A DNA stretch of 64,000 bases from Parapontixanthobacter aurantiacus (GTDB lineage: Bacteria > Pseudomonadota > Alphaproteobacteria > Sphingomonadales > Sphingomonadaceae): positions 700,001-764,000 of the forward strand of contig NZ_WTYW01000001.1 of assembly GCF_009827635.1 (NCBI RefSeq). The letters run 5' to 3'. Made by a program: the position numbers and the translations under genes. Shown here piece by piece: positions 34,977 to 44,052 of this stretch. The notes beneath the pieces were generated by a model, which was not told the DNA's origin, made no database searches, and saw only the letters and a program-made list of their open reading frames with translations. The first letter of the stretch is position 1; the number at the start of each line of letters is the position of its first letter.

Positions 34977-36386
34977 GTGGCCGACTTCAACGATTATGTC
35001 ATCAAGGATATTTCTCTCGCCAATTACGGACGTGCGGAGATCGAGATAGCCGAAACCGAAATGCCGGGTCTGATGGCCCTGCGTGAGGAATATGGTTCGG
35101 CAAAGCCGCTGAAGGGCGCGCGGATCACCGGCTCTCTCCACATGACGATCCAGACGGCAGTCCTGATCGAGACGCTCGTCGCACTCGGCGCGGACGTGCG
35201 CTGGGCGACCTGCAACATTTTCTCCACGCAGGATCATGCCGCAGCTGCAATCGCGGCGAAGGACATCCCCGTCTTCGCAATCAAGGGTGAATCGCTGGCC
35301 GACTACTGGAACTATGTCGGGAAGATTTTCGACTGGTCGACCGACGACGATGGCGAGCGGACGGCGAACCTGATCCTCGACGATGGCGGCGATGCGACGA
35401 TGTTCGCGCTGTGGGGGGCACGTATCGAAGCGGGCGAGACGATGCCCGAACCGACCAATGCCGAAGAGATCGAGATGCAGAAGGCGTTGAAGAAATTCAT
35501 CGCGGAGAAGCCGGGTTATCTCACCAGGTCGGTGCAGAACATCAAGGGCGTTTCGGAAGAAACGACGACTGGTGTGATGCGCCTCTACCAGATTGCAAAG
35601 GCGGGCAAGCTTCCGTTTCCGGCAATCAACGTGAACGATTCGGTGACGAAGTCGAAGTTCGACAATCTTTATGGCTGCAAGGAATCGCTGGTCGACGCTA
35701 TCCGCCGCGCTACCGACGTCATGCTTGCCGGTAAGGTGGCCTGCGTCGCCGGTTACGGCGATGTCGGCAAGGGCTCGGCAGCTTCCCTGCGCGACGGCGG
35801 AGCACGCGTCATGGTGACCGAGATCGATCCGATCTGCGCGCTTCAGGCGGCGATGGACGGCTTCGAAGTTGTTACGATGGACGAAGCGGTGAAGCGGGCC
35901 GACATCTTCGTGACGGCTACCGGTAACGAGGACGTCATCACCGCCGAACACATGAAGTCGATGAAGAACATGGCGATCGTCAGCAATATCGGCCACTTCG
36001 ACAGCGAGATCCAGATTTCCGCGCTCGACAATTACGAATGGCAGGAGATCAAGGAAGGCACGGACCTCGTGACGTTCCCCGACGGAAAGAAGATCCTCGT
36101 CCTTGCGAAGGGGCGTCTCGTCAATCTGGGCTGCGCGACGGGACATCCCAGCTTCGTCATGAGCGCGAGCTTCACCAACCAGACGCTGGCGCAGATCGAG
36201 CTTCATACGAAGTCGGACGAGTACAAAAACGAGGTCTACGTCCTTCCCAAGCACCTCGACGAGAAGGTCGCGGCCCTGCACCTCGACAAGCTCGGCGTCG
36301 CACTGAGCCAGCTGAGCCAGAAGCAGGCCGACTATATCGGAGTTCCCAAGGAAGGCCCGTTCAAGCCCGATCATTATCGCTACTGA
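34977..36386 (+). CDS. ahcY: adenosylhomocysteinase
   Basis: 469 aa, the longer bacterial form with the roughly 40-residue insert. It hydrolyses S-adenosylhomocysteine to adenosine and homocysteine using tightly bound NAD+. Blocks seen are [18 protein letters not shown], the Rossmann loop [20 protein letters not shown] and the C-terminal [10 protein letters not shown]. The start is the GTG at 34977, with AAGGA 9-10 bp upstream and the usual [16 protein letters not shown]-terminus. I find no match to the known SAH riboswitch core upstream. Confidence 0.96.
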   Translation: MADFNDYVIKDISLANYGRAEIEIAETEMPGLMALREEYGSAKPLKGARITGSLHMTIQTAVLIETLVALGADVRWATCNIFSTQDHAAAAIAAKDIPVFAIKGESLADYWNYVGKIFDWSTDDDGERTANLILDDGGDATMFALWGARIEAGETMPEPTNAEEIEMQKALKKFIAEKPGYLTRSVQNIKGVSEETTTGVMRLYQIAKAGKLPFPAINVNDSVTKSKFDNLYGCKESLVDAIRRATDVMLAGKVACVAGYGDVGKGSAASLRDGGARVMVTEIDPICALQAAMDGFEVVTMDEAVKRADIFVTATGNEDVITAEHMKSMKNMAIVSNIGHFDSEIQISALDNYEWQEIKEGTDLVTFPDGKKILVLAKGRLVNLGCATGHPSFVMSASFTNQTLAQIELHTKSDEYKNEVYVLPKHLDEKVAALHLDKLGVALSQLSQKQADYIGVPKEGPFKPDHYRY

Positions 36387-36519
36387 TCGGGCGAACTGCG
36401 TCTGACGTCCGCTCCGGTTTCGAGAACCTCGCGAGAGGCTCGGGGCCGGACCGGACGAGCGCACTCGGCCAACCGAATCTGCGTTGCAATGCGCCGCGCA
36501 GCGCCATAGCGTCGAATCG

Positions 36520-38862
36520 ATGGAAATATCCGCCACCGCTCTTGCCCTGATCGGCCTATTGCTGGCTGTCTGGACGGGCGGCGCGACCTGGGTCGTCCTG
36601 CAATATGCGGGGCGGGCCCGGACCGCGGAGGCGACGAAAAAAACCTCGAAGCGCCTTTCCCGCATGATCGAGGAGGCACCCGCCGTGCCGTTGCTCGTGC
36701 GTACGGACGGACGGATCGAGGCACCGGATCGACTTGCACGCTGGCTGGGTCTCGACAAGGTTCCCGATTATCTCAGCGAATTGTCGGCGCACAAGGATCG
36801 CGGCCTCAGCGAAACGCAGGTCGAGGAACTTACGACTCTTGTCCGCCGCACGCAAAAGACAGCTGCGCCCTTTCGCATTTCCGTAAGAGCGGTCGGGTCG
36901 TCACGCAGCCTCGCAATGTGGGGGTATCTCGCCGATCCGGAAGTCTCTCCGACCGGAGCCGCGCTCATCTGGGTCTTCGACTTTAGCGAGAGCGACGAAG
37001 AACTGGAGCATCTGCGGGCAGAAGCGAGGCGGTCGCGCGATGACTTTGCCGCGCTCGTGGGACTGATCGAGGCCGCGCCCAGTCCGATGTGGTTTCGCGG
37101 CAAAGACGCCAGGCTGCGCCTCGTGAACGGCGCCTATGTCGAGGCCGTCGGCGCGGAGAGTGCAGATGCCGTCGTTACCGACCAGATCGAACTAGTCGAG
37201 ACGGTCGACGGCGCAAGCGCCTCGCAAGTCGCACAGCAGGCAGCCGACAAGCGCCAGCCAATCGAACGAGTCGTCACGGCGACAATCGGCGGGGAGCGGC
37301 GCACCTTGCGGGTCACCGACTTACCGCTGATCGGTGAAGGCATTGCCGGATATGCTGTCGACATCGAAGAAATGAAGGAACAGGCGCGCCAGTTCCGTGC
37401 ATTCCGCAATGCACAGCGGCAGATGCTCGATCAGCTGTCGATCGGCGTTGCCCAGTTCAATGCAGAGCGTCGGCTGACCTTTGCCAACCAGCCATTTCAC
37501 CGGGTCTTCGCGTTGCCGCCGGGAGCCGTCACGGAGAATGCCGATTTCGGACGGGTCCTGATGATCGCTCGCGAAGGCGGCCGCATTCCGGAAGTGCGCG
37601 ATTTTCCCGCATGGCGCAAGGAAATCGCCGAGTGGTTTCAGGCGAAGGAAACCAAGGAAGAGGCTTGGCCTCTGCCCGATGGAACCCATCTGCGGATCGT
37701 CGCCCAGCCCATGCCCGACGGGGGCCTGGTCTTCATCGCGGAGGATCGGACCGAACAACTCGCCATTTCGGCTATGCGCGATACGCTGCTGCGGACGCGG
37801 ACGGCAACGTTCGACAATCTCTATGAAGCGCTGGCGGTATTCACGCCCGACGGGACGCTCGAATTATGGAACCGTGGTTTCAATCGGGTCTGGGGTCTGG
37901 AAGAGGACGCGATCGAGGGGCATTCCGATGCGGAAACGCTCATGCGGATCATCGAACCGAAACTTGCCGAACCGCAACGGGCAAGCGCTATCGGAAATTC
38001 GATCAGGGCAGCCACGCTCGACCGCAAGAAACGGCAGGGGCGGGTGCAATTGGCTGACGGGCGTACCCTGGAATATGCAGGCGTTCCCCTGCCGGACGGC
38101 AACGGCTTGCTTACCATTCTCGACATCACTGCGTCGCGCCGGGCAGAGGAAGCATTGCTCGAACGCAATCGCGCGCTTGAGGAGGCCGATGCGGTGATGA
38201 ACCGCTTCCTCGCCAATATGTCCTACGAGTTTCGCACGCCGCTTACGTCCATCAGCGGCTTTGCCGAATTGCTCGAATCGGGTGCTGCCGGACAACTCAC
38301 CGATCAGGCGAAGGACTACGCGAAAGCGATCAGCGCATCTGTCGCGCGCCTTACGGAGCAGGTGGAAAACGTCCTCAACCTTACGCAGAGCGAAGCGGGC
38401 CTGCTTCCCATTAGAAAAGCCAAACTCGAATTGCTGCCTTTCATCACGCAGATCGTCCGCTCTCGCGAAGCAGTCATAACCGAGAACGGACTGACGCTCG
38501 ATCTGCGCGGAAATGCTGGCCTCTATGCAGAGGCAGACGGCCCGCAATTGCGGCGGGCCGTGACACATCTGCTCGACAATGCAATTACTGCAGCGGAGCA
38601 GGGCGGGAAAATCCAGATCGTCCTTCGCAAGCACGAAAAGCGCACACAGATCATCATTGCCGACAATGGCTGCGGAATGGATCAGGAAGAACTGTCGCGG
38701 GCGATGGATGGGCTGCGGCCAGCCACCGATGGAAAAGGCCTGGAACGGCGCAAGGGTCTCGGTATTCCGCTGGCCCAGCAATTGATCGAAGCGCATGACG
38801 GATCATTGAAGATCGTCTCGAAGAAGGGCGAAGGCACGATGGCGACGATCTCGCTGCCGTGA
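36520..38862 (+). CDS. divL: DivL-type atypical sensor kinase (Tyr in place of H-box His)
   Basis: 780 aa. One N-terminal transmembrane helix (about residues 5-27), then several PAS-like domains (around 190-300, 310-420 and 430-550), a dimerisation helix and an ATPase domain. The H-box reads FLANMSYEFRTPL: the phospho-acceptor His of histidine kinases is Tyr569. N-box (HLLDNAITAA), G1 (DNGCGMD) and G2 (GLGIPLAQQL) are kept. Caulobacter DivL has the same substitution and domain order and controls CckA-CtrA through DivK, so orthology is likely. Its GTGA stop overlap begins a coupled series with tsaE, amgK and murU. Confidence 0.85.
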   Translation: MEISATALALIGLLLAVWTGGATWVVLQYAGRARTAEATKKTSKRLSRMIEEAPAVPLLVRTDGRIEAPDRLARWLGLDKVPDYLSELSAHKDRGLSETQVEELTTLVRRTQKTAAPFRISVRAVGSSRSLAMWGYLADPEVSPTGAALIWVFDFSESDEELEHLRAEARRSRDDFAALVGLIEAAPSPMWFRGKDARLRLVNGAYVEAVGAESADAVVTDQIELVETVDGASASQVAQQAADKRQPIERVVTATIGGERRTLRVTDLPLIGEGIAGYAVDIEEMKEQARQFRAFRNAQRQMLDQLSIGVAQFNAERRLTFANQPFHRVFALPPGAVTENADFGRVLMIAREGGRIPEVRDFPAWRKEIAEWFQAKETKEEAWPLPDGTHLRIVAQPMPDGGLVFIAEDRTEQLAISAMRDTLLRTRTATFDNLYEALAVFTPDGTLELWNRGFNRVWGLEEDAIEGHSDAETLMRIIEPKLAEPQRASAIGNSIRAATLDRKKRQGRVQLADGRTLEYAGVPLPDGNGLLTILDITASRRAEEALLERNRALEEADAVMNRFLANMSYEFRTPLTSISGFAELLESGAAGQLTDQAKDYAKAISASVARLTEQVENVLNLTQSEAGLLPIRKAKLELLPFITQIVRSREAVITENGLTLDLRGNAGLYAEADGPQLRRAVTHLLDNAITAAEQGGKIQIVLRKHEKRTQIIIADNGCGMDQEELSRAMDGLRPATDGKGLERRKGLGIPLAQQLIEAHDGSLKIVSKKGEGTMATISLP

Positions 38863-39314
38863 CGGAACAACTGCCAACGACCGCGGAACTCCCCAACCTC
38901 GATGCCGTGGACCGGCTCGGGAGCGCGATAGCGCAGAAGTTGAAGGTCGGAGATGTGGTCGCCTTGTCCGGGACGCTCGGGGCGGGCAAGACGACCCTCG
39001 CGCGGGCGATTCTGCGGCATCTCGGTCATGAGGGGGACGTGCCTTCTCCAAGTTTTACGATCCTCGAAGTGTACGAACCGCCTTCGGTCAGGCTTCCGCT
39101 GGTCCATGCCGACTTCTACCGGCTCGACGATCCTTCCGAGGCGGACCAGTTGGGGCTGGAGGAATATCGCGCGGACGCCGCTATGATCGCGGAATGGCCG
39201 GAGAATGTCGGCGGGTTCGCGCATGACGAGCGATGCTTGCAAATCGACCTGTCTCTTGTAGGCGAAAGGCGGATTGCGAAGATTGAACCGGGCAAGGATT
39301 GGCTGAAAAGATGA
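38859..39314 (+). CDS. tsaE: tRNA threonylcarbamoyladenosine biosynthesis ATPase TsaE
   Basis: 151 aa, normal. The P-loop GTLGAGKTTLARAILR, the SPSFTILEVYE switch and HADFYRLDD followed by AEWPENV are the TsaE (YjeE) signature. It drives t6A37 tRNA modification with TsaB and TsaD, which are not in this window. The GTG start overlaps the divL stop (GTGA, 38859-38862) and its TGA overlaps the amgK ATG, so divL-tsaE-amgK are translationally linked. Confidence 0.93.
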   Translation: MTEQLPTTAELPNLDAVDRLGSAIAQKLKVGDVVALSGTLGAGKTTLARAILRHLGHEGDVPSPSFTILEVYEPPSVRLPLVHADFYRLDDPSEADQLGLEEYRADAAMIAEWPENVGGFAHDERCLQIDLSLVGERRIAKIEPGKDWLKR

Positions 39315-40306
39315 GTTCGAGCGAATTACCGCCTGGGGGCGAGCGCTTTCTAGCCGATACGCAATGGAAAGGGGCGACGGTTCATCCGCTGCCGGGCGAT
39401 GCTTCGTTCCGCCGCTACTTTCGGCTCCGAAAGGGGGCATCGTCGGCAATGCTGATGTTTGCTCCGCCCCCGCACGAGGATCCCGAACCGTTTCTGACAG
39501 TTGCCAAATGGCTTTGCGATAACGGCTTCCGGGCTCCCGACATCATCGCGCAGGATGCGGGCAAGGGCTTCGTCTTGCTTGAGGATTTCGGCGATATCCG
39601 CCTGCGCGAGTGGCTGGACGACCGACCCCAAGACGAGGAAGCGCTCTACGGGAAAGCGGTCGATACGCTCGTCGCGCTGCGCGAAGCTCCGACGCCCGAA
39701 TTCGACCAATACAATCTCCCGACATATCTGCGCGAAGCGCGTCTTTTCGTCGAATGGTATTGCGAGGCGTTGGACCTGACGGTCGACGAAAGCGGTTGGG
39801 AGCGGGCGTGGGAAGACGTGCTGCAACCCGTCATGCTTCGGCAGGATGAGGGCATCTGCGTACTGCGAGATTATCATGCCGAGAACATCATGCTTGTACA
39901 CCCGGGCGGCGATGCTGCACCGGAACAGGGCTTGATCGATTTTCAGGACGCGCTGGCCGGTCATCCTGCCTACGACCTCGTATCACTGCTGCAGGATGCG
40001 CGGCGCGACGTCTCGCCGGAAACCGAAGTCGCAATGATCGACCGCTATCTTGAGCGGACCGGCGAGGGCGAGCAGTTCCGCGCCGATTACGCAATTCTCG
40101 GCGCGCAGCGGAACGCCAAGATCGTCGGCATCTTCGTGCGACTCGCGAGACGGGACGGCAAAGGCCATTATCTGCGGATGATCCCCCGCGTCTGGCGCTT
40201 GTTCGAACGCGACCTTCTCCACCCTGCTCTGCAACCGGTAGCGGACTGGTTCGACGCGAACATTCCTGCCGATGTCCGCAAGAATTATGGAGGTATTTCG
40301 GAATGA
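39311..40306 (+). CDS. amgK: aminoglycoside phosphotransferase-fold kinase, AmgK-like (N-acetylmuramate/GlcNAc kinase)
   Basis: 331 aa. An APH/choline-kinase fold: LPGDASFRRYFRL near the N-terminus, a Brenner-type catalytic loop VLRDYHAENIMLV and a metal-binding LIDFQDALAGHPAYDLVSLL. Followed immediately by MurU, this arrangement matches AmgK, which phosphorylates N-acetylmuramic acid at C1 in the peptidoglycan recycling route bypassing de novo UDP-MurNAc (known in Pseudomonas and Caulobacter). The substrate is inferred from that pairing. ATGA overlaps occur on both sides. Confidence 0.82.
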   Translation: MSSSELPPGGERFLADTQWKGATVHPLPGDASFRRYFRLRKGASSAMLMFAPPPHEDPEPFLTVAKWLCDNGFRAPDIIAQDAGKGFVLLEDFGDIRLREWLDDRPQDEEALYGKAVDTLVALREAPTPEFDQYNLPTYLREARLFVEWYCEALDLTVDESGWERAWEDVLQPVMLRQDEGICVLRDYHAENIMLVHPGGDAAPEQGLIDFQDALAGHPAYDLVSLLQDARRDVSPETEVAMIDRYLERTGEGEQFRADYAILGAQRNAKIVGIFVRLARRDGKGHYLRMIPRVWRLFERDLLHPALQPVADWFDANIPADVRKNYGGISE

Positions 40307-41025
40307 GCGCGTCCGGCCTCGCGAGCGATAGCGCGATGGTCATGGCCGCGGGCCTCGGCAAGCGAATGCGTCCGCTGACCGCAACGCAGCCGAAACCGCT
40401 CGTTCGCGTGGCGGGGAAGGCGCTCATCGACCATGTGCTCGACTGGATTGCGGAAGCCGGGATCGAACGTGCCGTGGTCAATGTGCACTACCTCGCCGAT
40501 GCGCTCGAAGCTCATCTGAAGGAGCGGAAGAAGCCTGCGATCACGATTTCGGACGAACGCGACCAGCTGCTCGAGACGGGCGGGGGCATGATCAAGGCGC
40601 TGCCGCAGTTGCCCGACCCGTTCTTCTGCCTCAACGCCGACAACATCTGGCTCGACGGACCGCGGAACGCGCTTCTCGACCTGTCGGCGCAATGGGACCC
40701 CGAACGAATGGACGCGCTGCTGCTGCTGGTCGAGCACGGCCATGCCCGCAATTTTAAGGGCGAGGGGGACTTCCACCTCAGCGATGTCGGGCGGCTGTCC
40801 CGTCGCAAGTCGGGCCGCATTGCGCCGTTCATCTATACCGGTTTGCAACTCGTGTCGCATCGCCTGTTGCGCGACGCTCCAGAGGGAAAGTTCTCGACGA
40901 ATGTCTTATGGGATCGTGCGATCTCGGAGGACCGGTTGTTCGGTGTCAGTTTCACCGGATCGTGGTTCGAAGTCGGCACGCCGCAATCGATCGCTCCAAC
41001 CGAATATGCGCTGCGCAATGGCTGA
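40303..41025 (+). CDS. murU: N-acetylmuramate-1-phosphate uridylyltransferase MurU-like nucleotidyltransferase
   Basis: 240 aa nucleotidyltransferase (GT-A fold): MVMAAGLGKRMRPLTATQPK is the nucleotide-binding signature, with the activating Lys in PKPL, the LETGGGMIKALPQL substrate loop and FCLNADNIW metal-binding Asp. The size fits MurU (about 220-240 aa) better than glucose-1-phosphate thymidylyltransferases. It joins MurNAc-1-P to UTP, giving UDP-MurNAc. It overlaps amgK by 4 bp (40303-40306) and ends 21 bp before addB. Confidence 0.85.
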   Translation: MSASGLASDSAMVMAAGLGKRMRPLTATQPKPLVRVAGKALIDHVLDWIAEAGIERAVVNVHYLADALEAHLKERKKPAITISDERDQLLETGGGMIKALPQLPDPFFCLNADNIWLDGPRNALLDLSAQWDPERMDALLLLVEHGHARNFKGEGDFHLSDVGRLSRRKSGRIAPFIYTGLQLVSHRLLRDAPEGKFSTNVLWDRAISEDRLFGVSFTGSWFEVGTPQSIAPTEYALRNG

Positions 41026-41046
41026 CATGCGGTTTCACGCGCCGCG

Positions 41047-44000
41047 ATGATCAAGTCGCACCCCGACGTTTATTCGGTTGCGGCGCATCGCGGGTTCGCC
41101 GACGCCTTGGTCGCCGGTCTCGTCCCGCGCTATGCCGACGACATCTCGGGCATGGCGAACCTCACGCTTCTCTTGCCCAGCGGACGCGCCAAGCGAACGG
41201 TCGGCGAGGCGTTCGTGCGCCTCCTCGATCAGAACGACCGACGCGGGATGCTCCTCCCCCGGATGGCGGTCATCGGCGATATCGAACTCGACGAGGCGCT
41301 CGGTCACCTGCTCGATCCGCTCGGTTCGGACGATCTGCTGCCAGCCGTCGATCCGATGCGCCGGTGGCTGACCCTCACCGATCTGATCGCTGAGGAATGG
41401 GGCGAAGACATCCGCTCCGATGCTGCAAGGCTGCGTATGGCGCGCGACATGGCGGCGACGATGGACCGGCTGCTGATCGAAGAAGTAGCCCCCGACGACC
41501 TGCTGGGCGAACCGGTCCTCGACCTGCTCGGAGACTTGGCGCAGCACTGGACCGATTCTTTGCGAATGTTTGCCCGCATCCAGTTTCGCTGGCGCGCCAA
41601 GTTGGAAGAATGGGGGCGGGTCGATCTCGCCACGCGGCGCAATGCGCTGTTCGCCAAGGCAAGCGAGCGGTGGAGCCGAAATCCGCCGCATTTCCCGATC
41701 GTTGCTGCCGGCATTACCAGCGCTTCGCCGGGTATTGCGCGCCTGCTGCGAACGATTGCGTTCCTGCCGCAGGGTTCGGTCATCTTGCCCGATCTCGATC
41801 TCGCCATGCCGGACGATGTCTGGGACGAACTCGGCTCGGCGGGTGCTCCAACGGCCGATGGCTCGACGCCATTTTCCCGCGACGACGCCGTGACCCATCC
41901 GCAATATCACCTCAAGCTCCTGCTTAATCGGATGGGTGTCGCACGCGGAGAGGTGCGACCCTGGCATCGCAAGGGCGACATGGCTGGCCCTCCAGCGCGC
42001 AGTCATGCGATATCCTCGCTTTTCCTGCCGCCGAAGGCGAGCCGGATTTGGGCGCAATTGCCACCGGAAAAGCGGCGTCTCGCAGGCATCAGGATTATGG
42101 AAAGCGCCAATCCGGAAGGGGAAGCGCAAGCGGTCGCTCTTCTCGTTCGGGAGGCGCTGGAAACGCCAGCGAAACAGATTGCGGTCGTGACGCCGGATCG
42201 CAACCTCGCCGCGCGAATAGCCGAGCACTGCCTTCGCTGGAACATCGTTGCCGAGGACAGCGCTGGAAAGCCTTTGTCGATCACGGCGGCCGGGCGGCTC
42301 GTTTTGCTATTGGCTGAAACCGTGGCCGAGAATGCCGCGCCGGTGCCGCTCGTCTCGCTTTTCTCGCATCCGCTGGTGGACGGCGGAGGGGATCGAGGCA
42401 TCTGGCTCCGGCGCGTTCGTGAGCTGGAATTGCTGCTCCGCGGTCCACGACCGGAAGGCGGTTTGCGACCGATCGAGGCAATGCTGACCGAGTTTGCGAG
42501 GAAAAGGAAAAGCGACGAGCCTCTCGGGTGGTGGCAGGTCTGCTGCGACGCACTCGAAAATCTTTTCGCGCTGGCCGAACGCGAGCGCATCCCGATTGCC
42601 GAGTGCTGCGAGGTTATGATCGAGGCGGGCGAGAAACTGTGCGGCGAGCGGTTGTGGGCACGCGAGGACGGACGTGCGCTGTCCCAGTTTCTCGACGACT
42701 TGCGGCGGCACGCATGGGAAGCCGGCACGATCGTCGCCATAAGCGATCTTCCCGCGATCCTGTCCGACGCGATGGAACGGATTGCGGTTCGACCGCCCTA
42801 TGGCGGCCATTCGCGCGTGGCGATCTACGGGCTTCTGGAATCGCGTATGGCCCGCGCCGACGTGATGATCTGCGCCGGGTTGAATGAAGGAACCTGGCCA
42901 GCCGGAGCGACCATGGATGCAAACCTCGCGGCTCCGGTCCTTCGCGCATTGGGCGTGCCCGGACCGGATTACCGGATCGGGCTCTCCGCCCACGATCTCG
43001 CAAGTGCGTTGGGCGCTCCCGAAGTCGTGTTGAGCAGGGCGCGACGCGACGAATCCGGTCCGGCGATCGCCTCGCGCTTCCTTCTTCGTGTCGAAGCACT
43101 GATAAACGATCCGGAAGGTGCCGCGAAAGAGGCGCGGATGCCCGAACTCGCACGTCGGCTCGATGCGCCTACCGAAGCGTTGCCAGCGTATGAGCGTCCT
43201 GCGCCGCGTCCGTCCCCGGCGCAGCGCGACGTTCCGATCACCGTGACCGCGCTTGATCGCCTGCGCGGCGATCCGTATCAGTTCTATGCTTCTTCCATCC
43301 TGCAACTAAGATCGCTCGATGCGCTCGATGCGGCGGCCACGCCCGCCTGGCAGGGTAACATCGCCCACGACATCCTCCAGAAATGGCACGAGGAAGGTCA
43401 GCGCCGCGACATCGTCGAAGTCGCCGACGAGGTTCTGGAAGCGACGCATACCGGCGCTCTTACCATCGCGCTATGGCGTCCGCGTCTGATCGATGCACTG
43501 CGCTGGATCGCGCTTTCGCTGGAAGGCGACGACGTTCGCACGGTGCTCGCGGTCGAACGCAAAGGCGAGATGATCGTCGACGATGTGCGAATTTACGGGC
43601 GGGCCGACCGCATCGACCGGATGGGGGACGGAACGCTTGGCATCGTCGATTACAAGACCGGCAAGCCGCCGAGTGCCGCGATGGTCGAAAAGGGATTTGC
43701 GCTTCAACTGGGTCTGCTCGGCCTCATTGCCCGCCAGGGGGGCTTCGAAGATATCAGCGGCGAACCGGAATGCTTCGAATACTGGTCGCTCGGCAAGTCT
43801 GCGAAGAGCGAGACGGGGTTCGGCTATGTCGAGACGCCGCTCAAGGTCGATCGCAAGCGAAGCGGAATTGCACCTGATGATTTCCTCCCCGTGACGGAAG
43901 GTTTCCTCCGGGGCGCGATCGCGGACTGGATCAAGGGAGACGCGGCTTTCACGGCGCGCCTCAATCCCGATTATCCCGCTTATAACGATTACGACCAGCT

Positions 44001-44052
44001 TATGCGGCTCGACGAATGGCTTCCTCGTCTGGCGGAAGAGGAAACCGAATGA
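41047..44052 (+). CDS. addB: double-strand break repair protein AddB
   Basis: 1001 aa, the alphaproteobacterial AddB size. It is the partner nuclease/helicase-like subunit of AddAB, which resects DNA ends up to Chi-like sites. The N-terminal helicase-like half lacks a usable Walker A, and LLLPSGRAKRTVGEAF sits where it would be. The C-terminal RecB-family nuclease shows GRADRIDRMGDGTLGIVDYK-TG with the catalytic Asp and Lys. The iron-sulfur cysteines of Firmicute AddB are not evident. It overlaps addA by 4 bp. Confidence 0.93.
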   Translation: MIKSHPDVYSVAAHRGFADALVAGLVPRYADDISGMANLTLLLPSGRAKRTVGEAFVRLLDQNDRRGMLLPRMAVIGDIELDEALGHLLDPLGSDDLLPAVDPMRRWLTLTDLIAEEWGEDIRSDAARLRMARDMAATMDRLLIEEVAPDDLLGEPVLDLLGDLAQHWTDSLRMFARIQFRWRAKLEEWGRVDLATRRNALFAKASERWSRNPPHFPIVAAGITSASPGIARLLRTIAFLPQGSVILPDLDLAMPDDVWDELGSAGAPTADGSTPFSRDDAVTHPQYHLKLLLNRMGVARGEVRPWHRKGDMAGPPARSHAISSLFLPPKASRIWAQLPPEKRRLAGIRIMESANPEGEAQAVALLVREALETPAKQIAVVTPDRNLAARIAEHCLRWNIVAEDSAGKPLSITAAGRLVLLLAETVAENAAPVPLVSLFSHPLVDGGGDRGIWLRRVRELELLLRGPRPEGGLRPIEAMLTEFARKRKSDEPLGWWQVCCDALENLFALAERERIPIAECCEVMIEAGEKLCGERLWAREDGRALSQFLDDLRRHAWEAGTIVAISDLPAILSDAMERIAVRPPYGGHSRVAIYGLLESRMARADVMICAGLNEGTWPAGATMDANLAAPVLRALGVPGPDYRIGLSAHDLASALGAPEVVLSRARRDESGPAIASRFLLRVEALINDPEGAAKEARMPELARRLDAPTEALPAYERPAPRPSPAQRDVPITVTALDRLRGDPYQFYASSILQLRSLDALDAAATPAWQGNIAHDILQKWHEEGQRRDIVEVADEVLEATHTGALTIALWRPRLIDALRWIALSLEGDDVRTVLAVERKGEMIVDDVRIYGRADRIDRMGDGTLGIVDYKTGKPPSAAMVEKGFALQLGLLGLIARQGGFEDISGEPECFEYWSLGKSAKSETGFGYVETPLKVDRKRSGIAPDDFLPVTEGFLRGAIADWIKGDAAFTARLNPDYPAYNDYDQLMRLDEWLPRLAEEETE

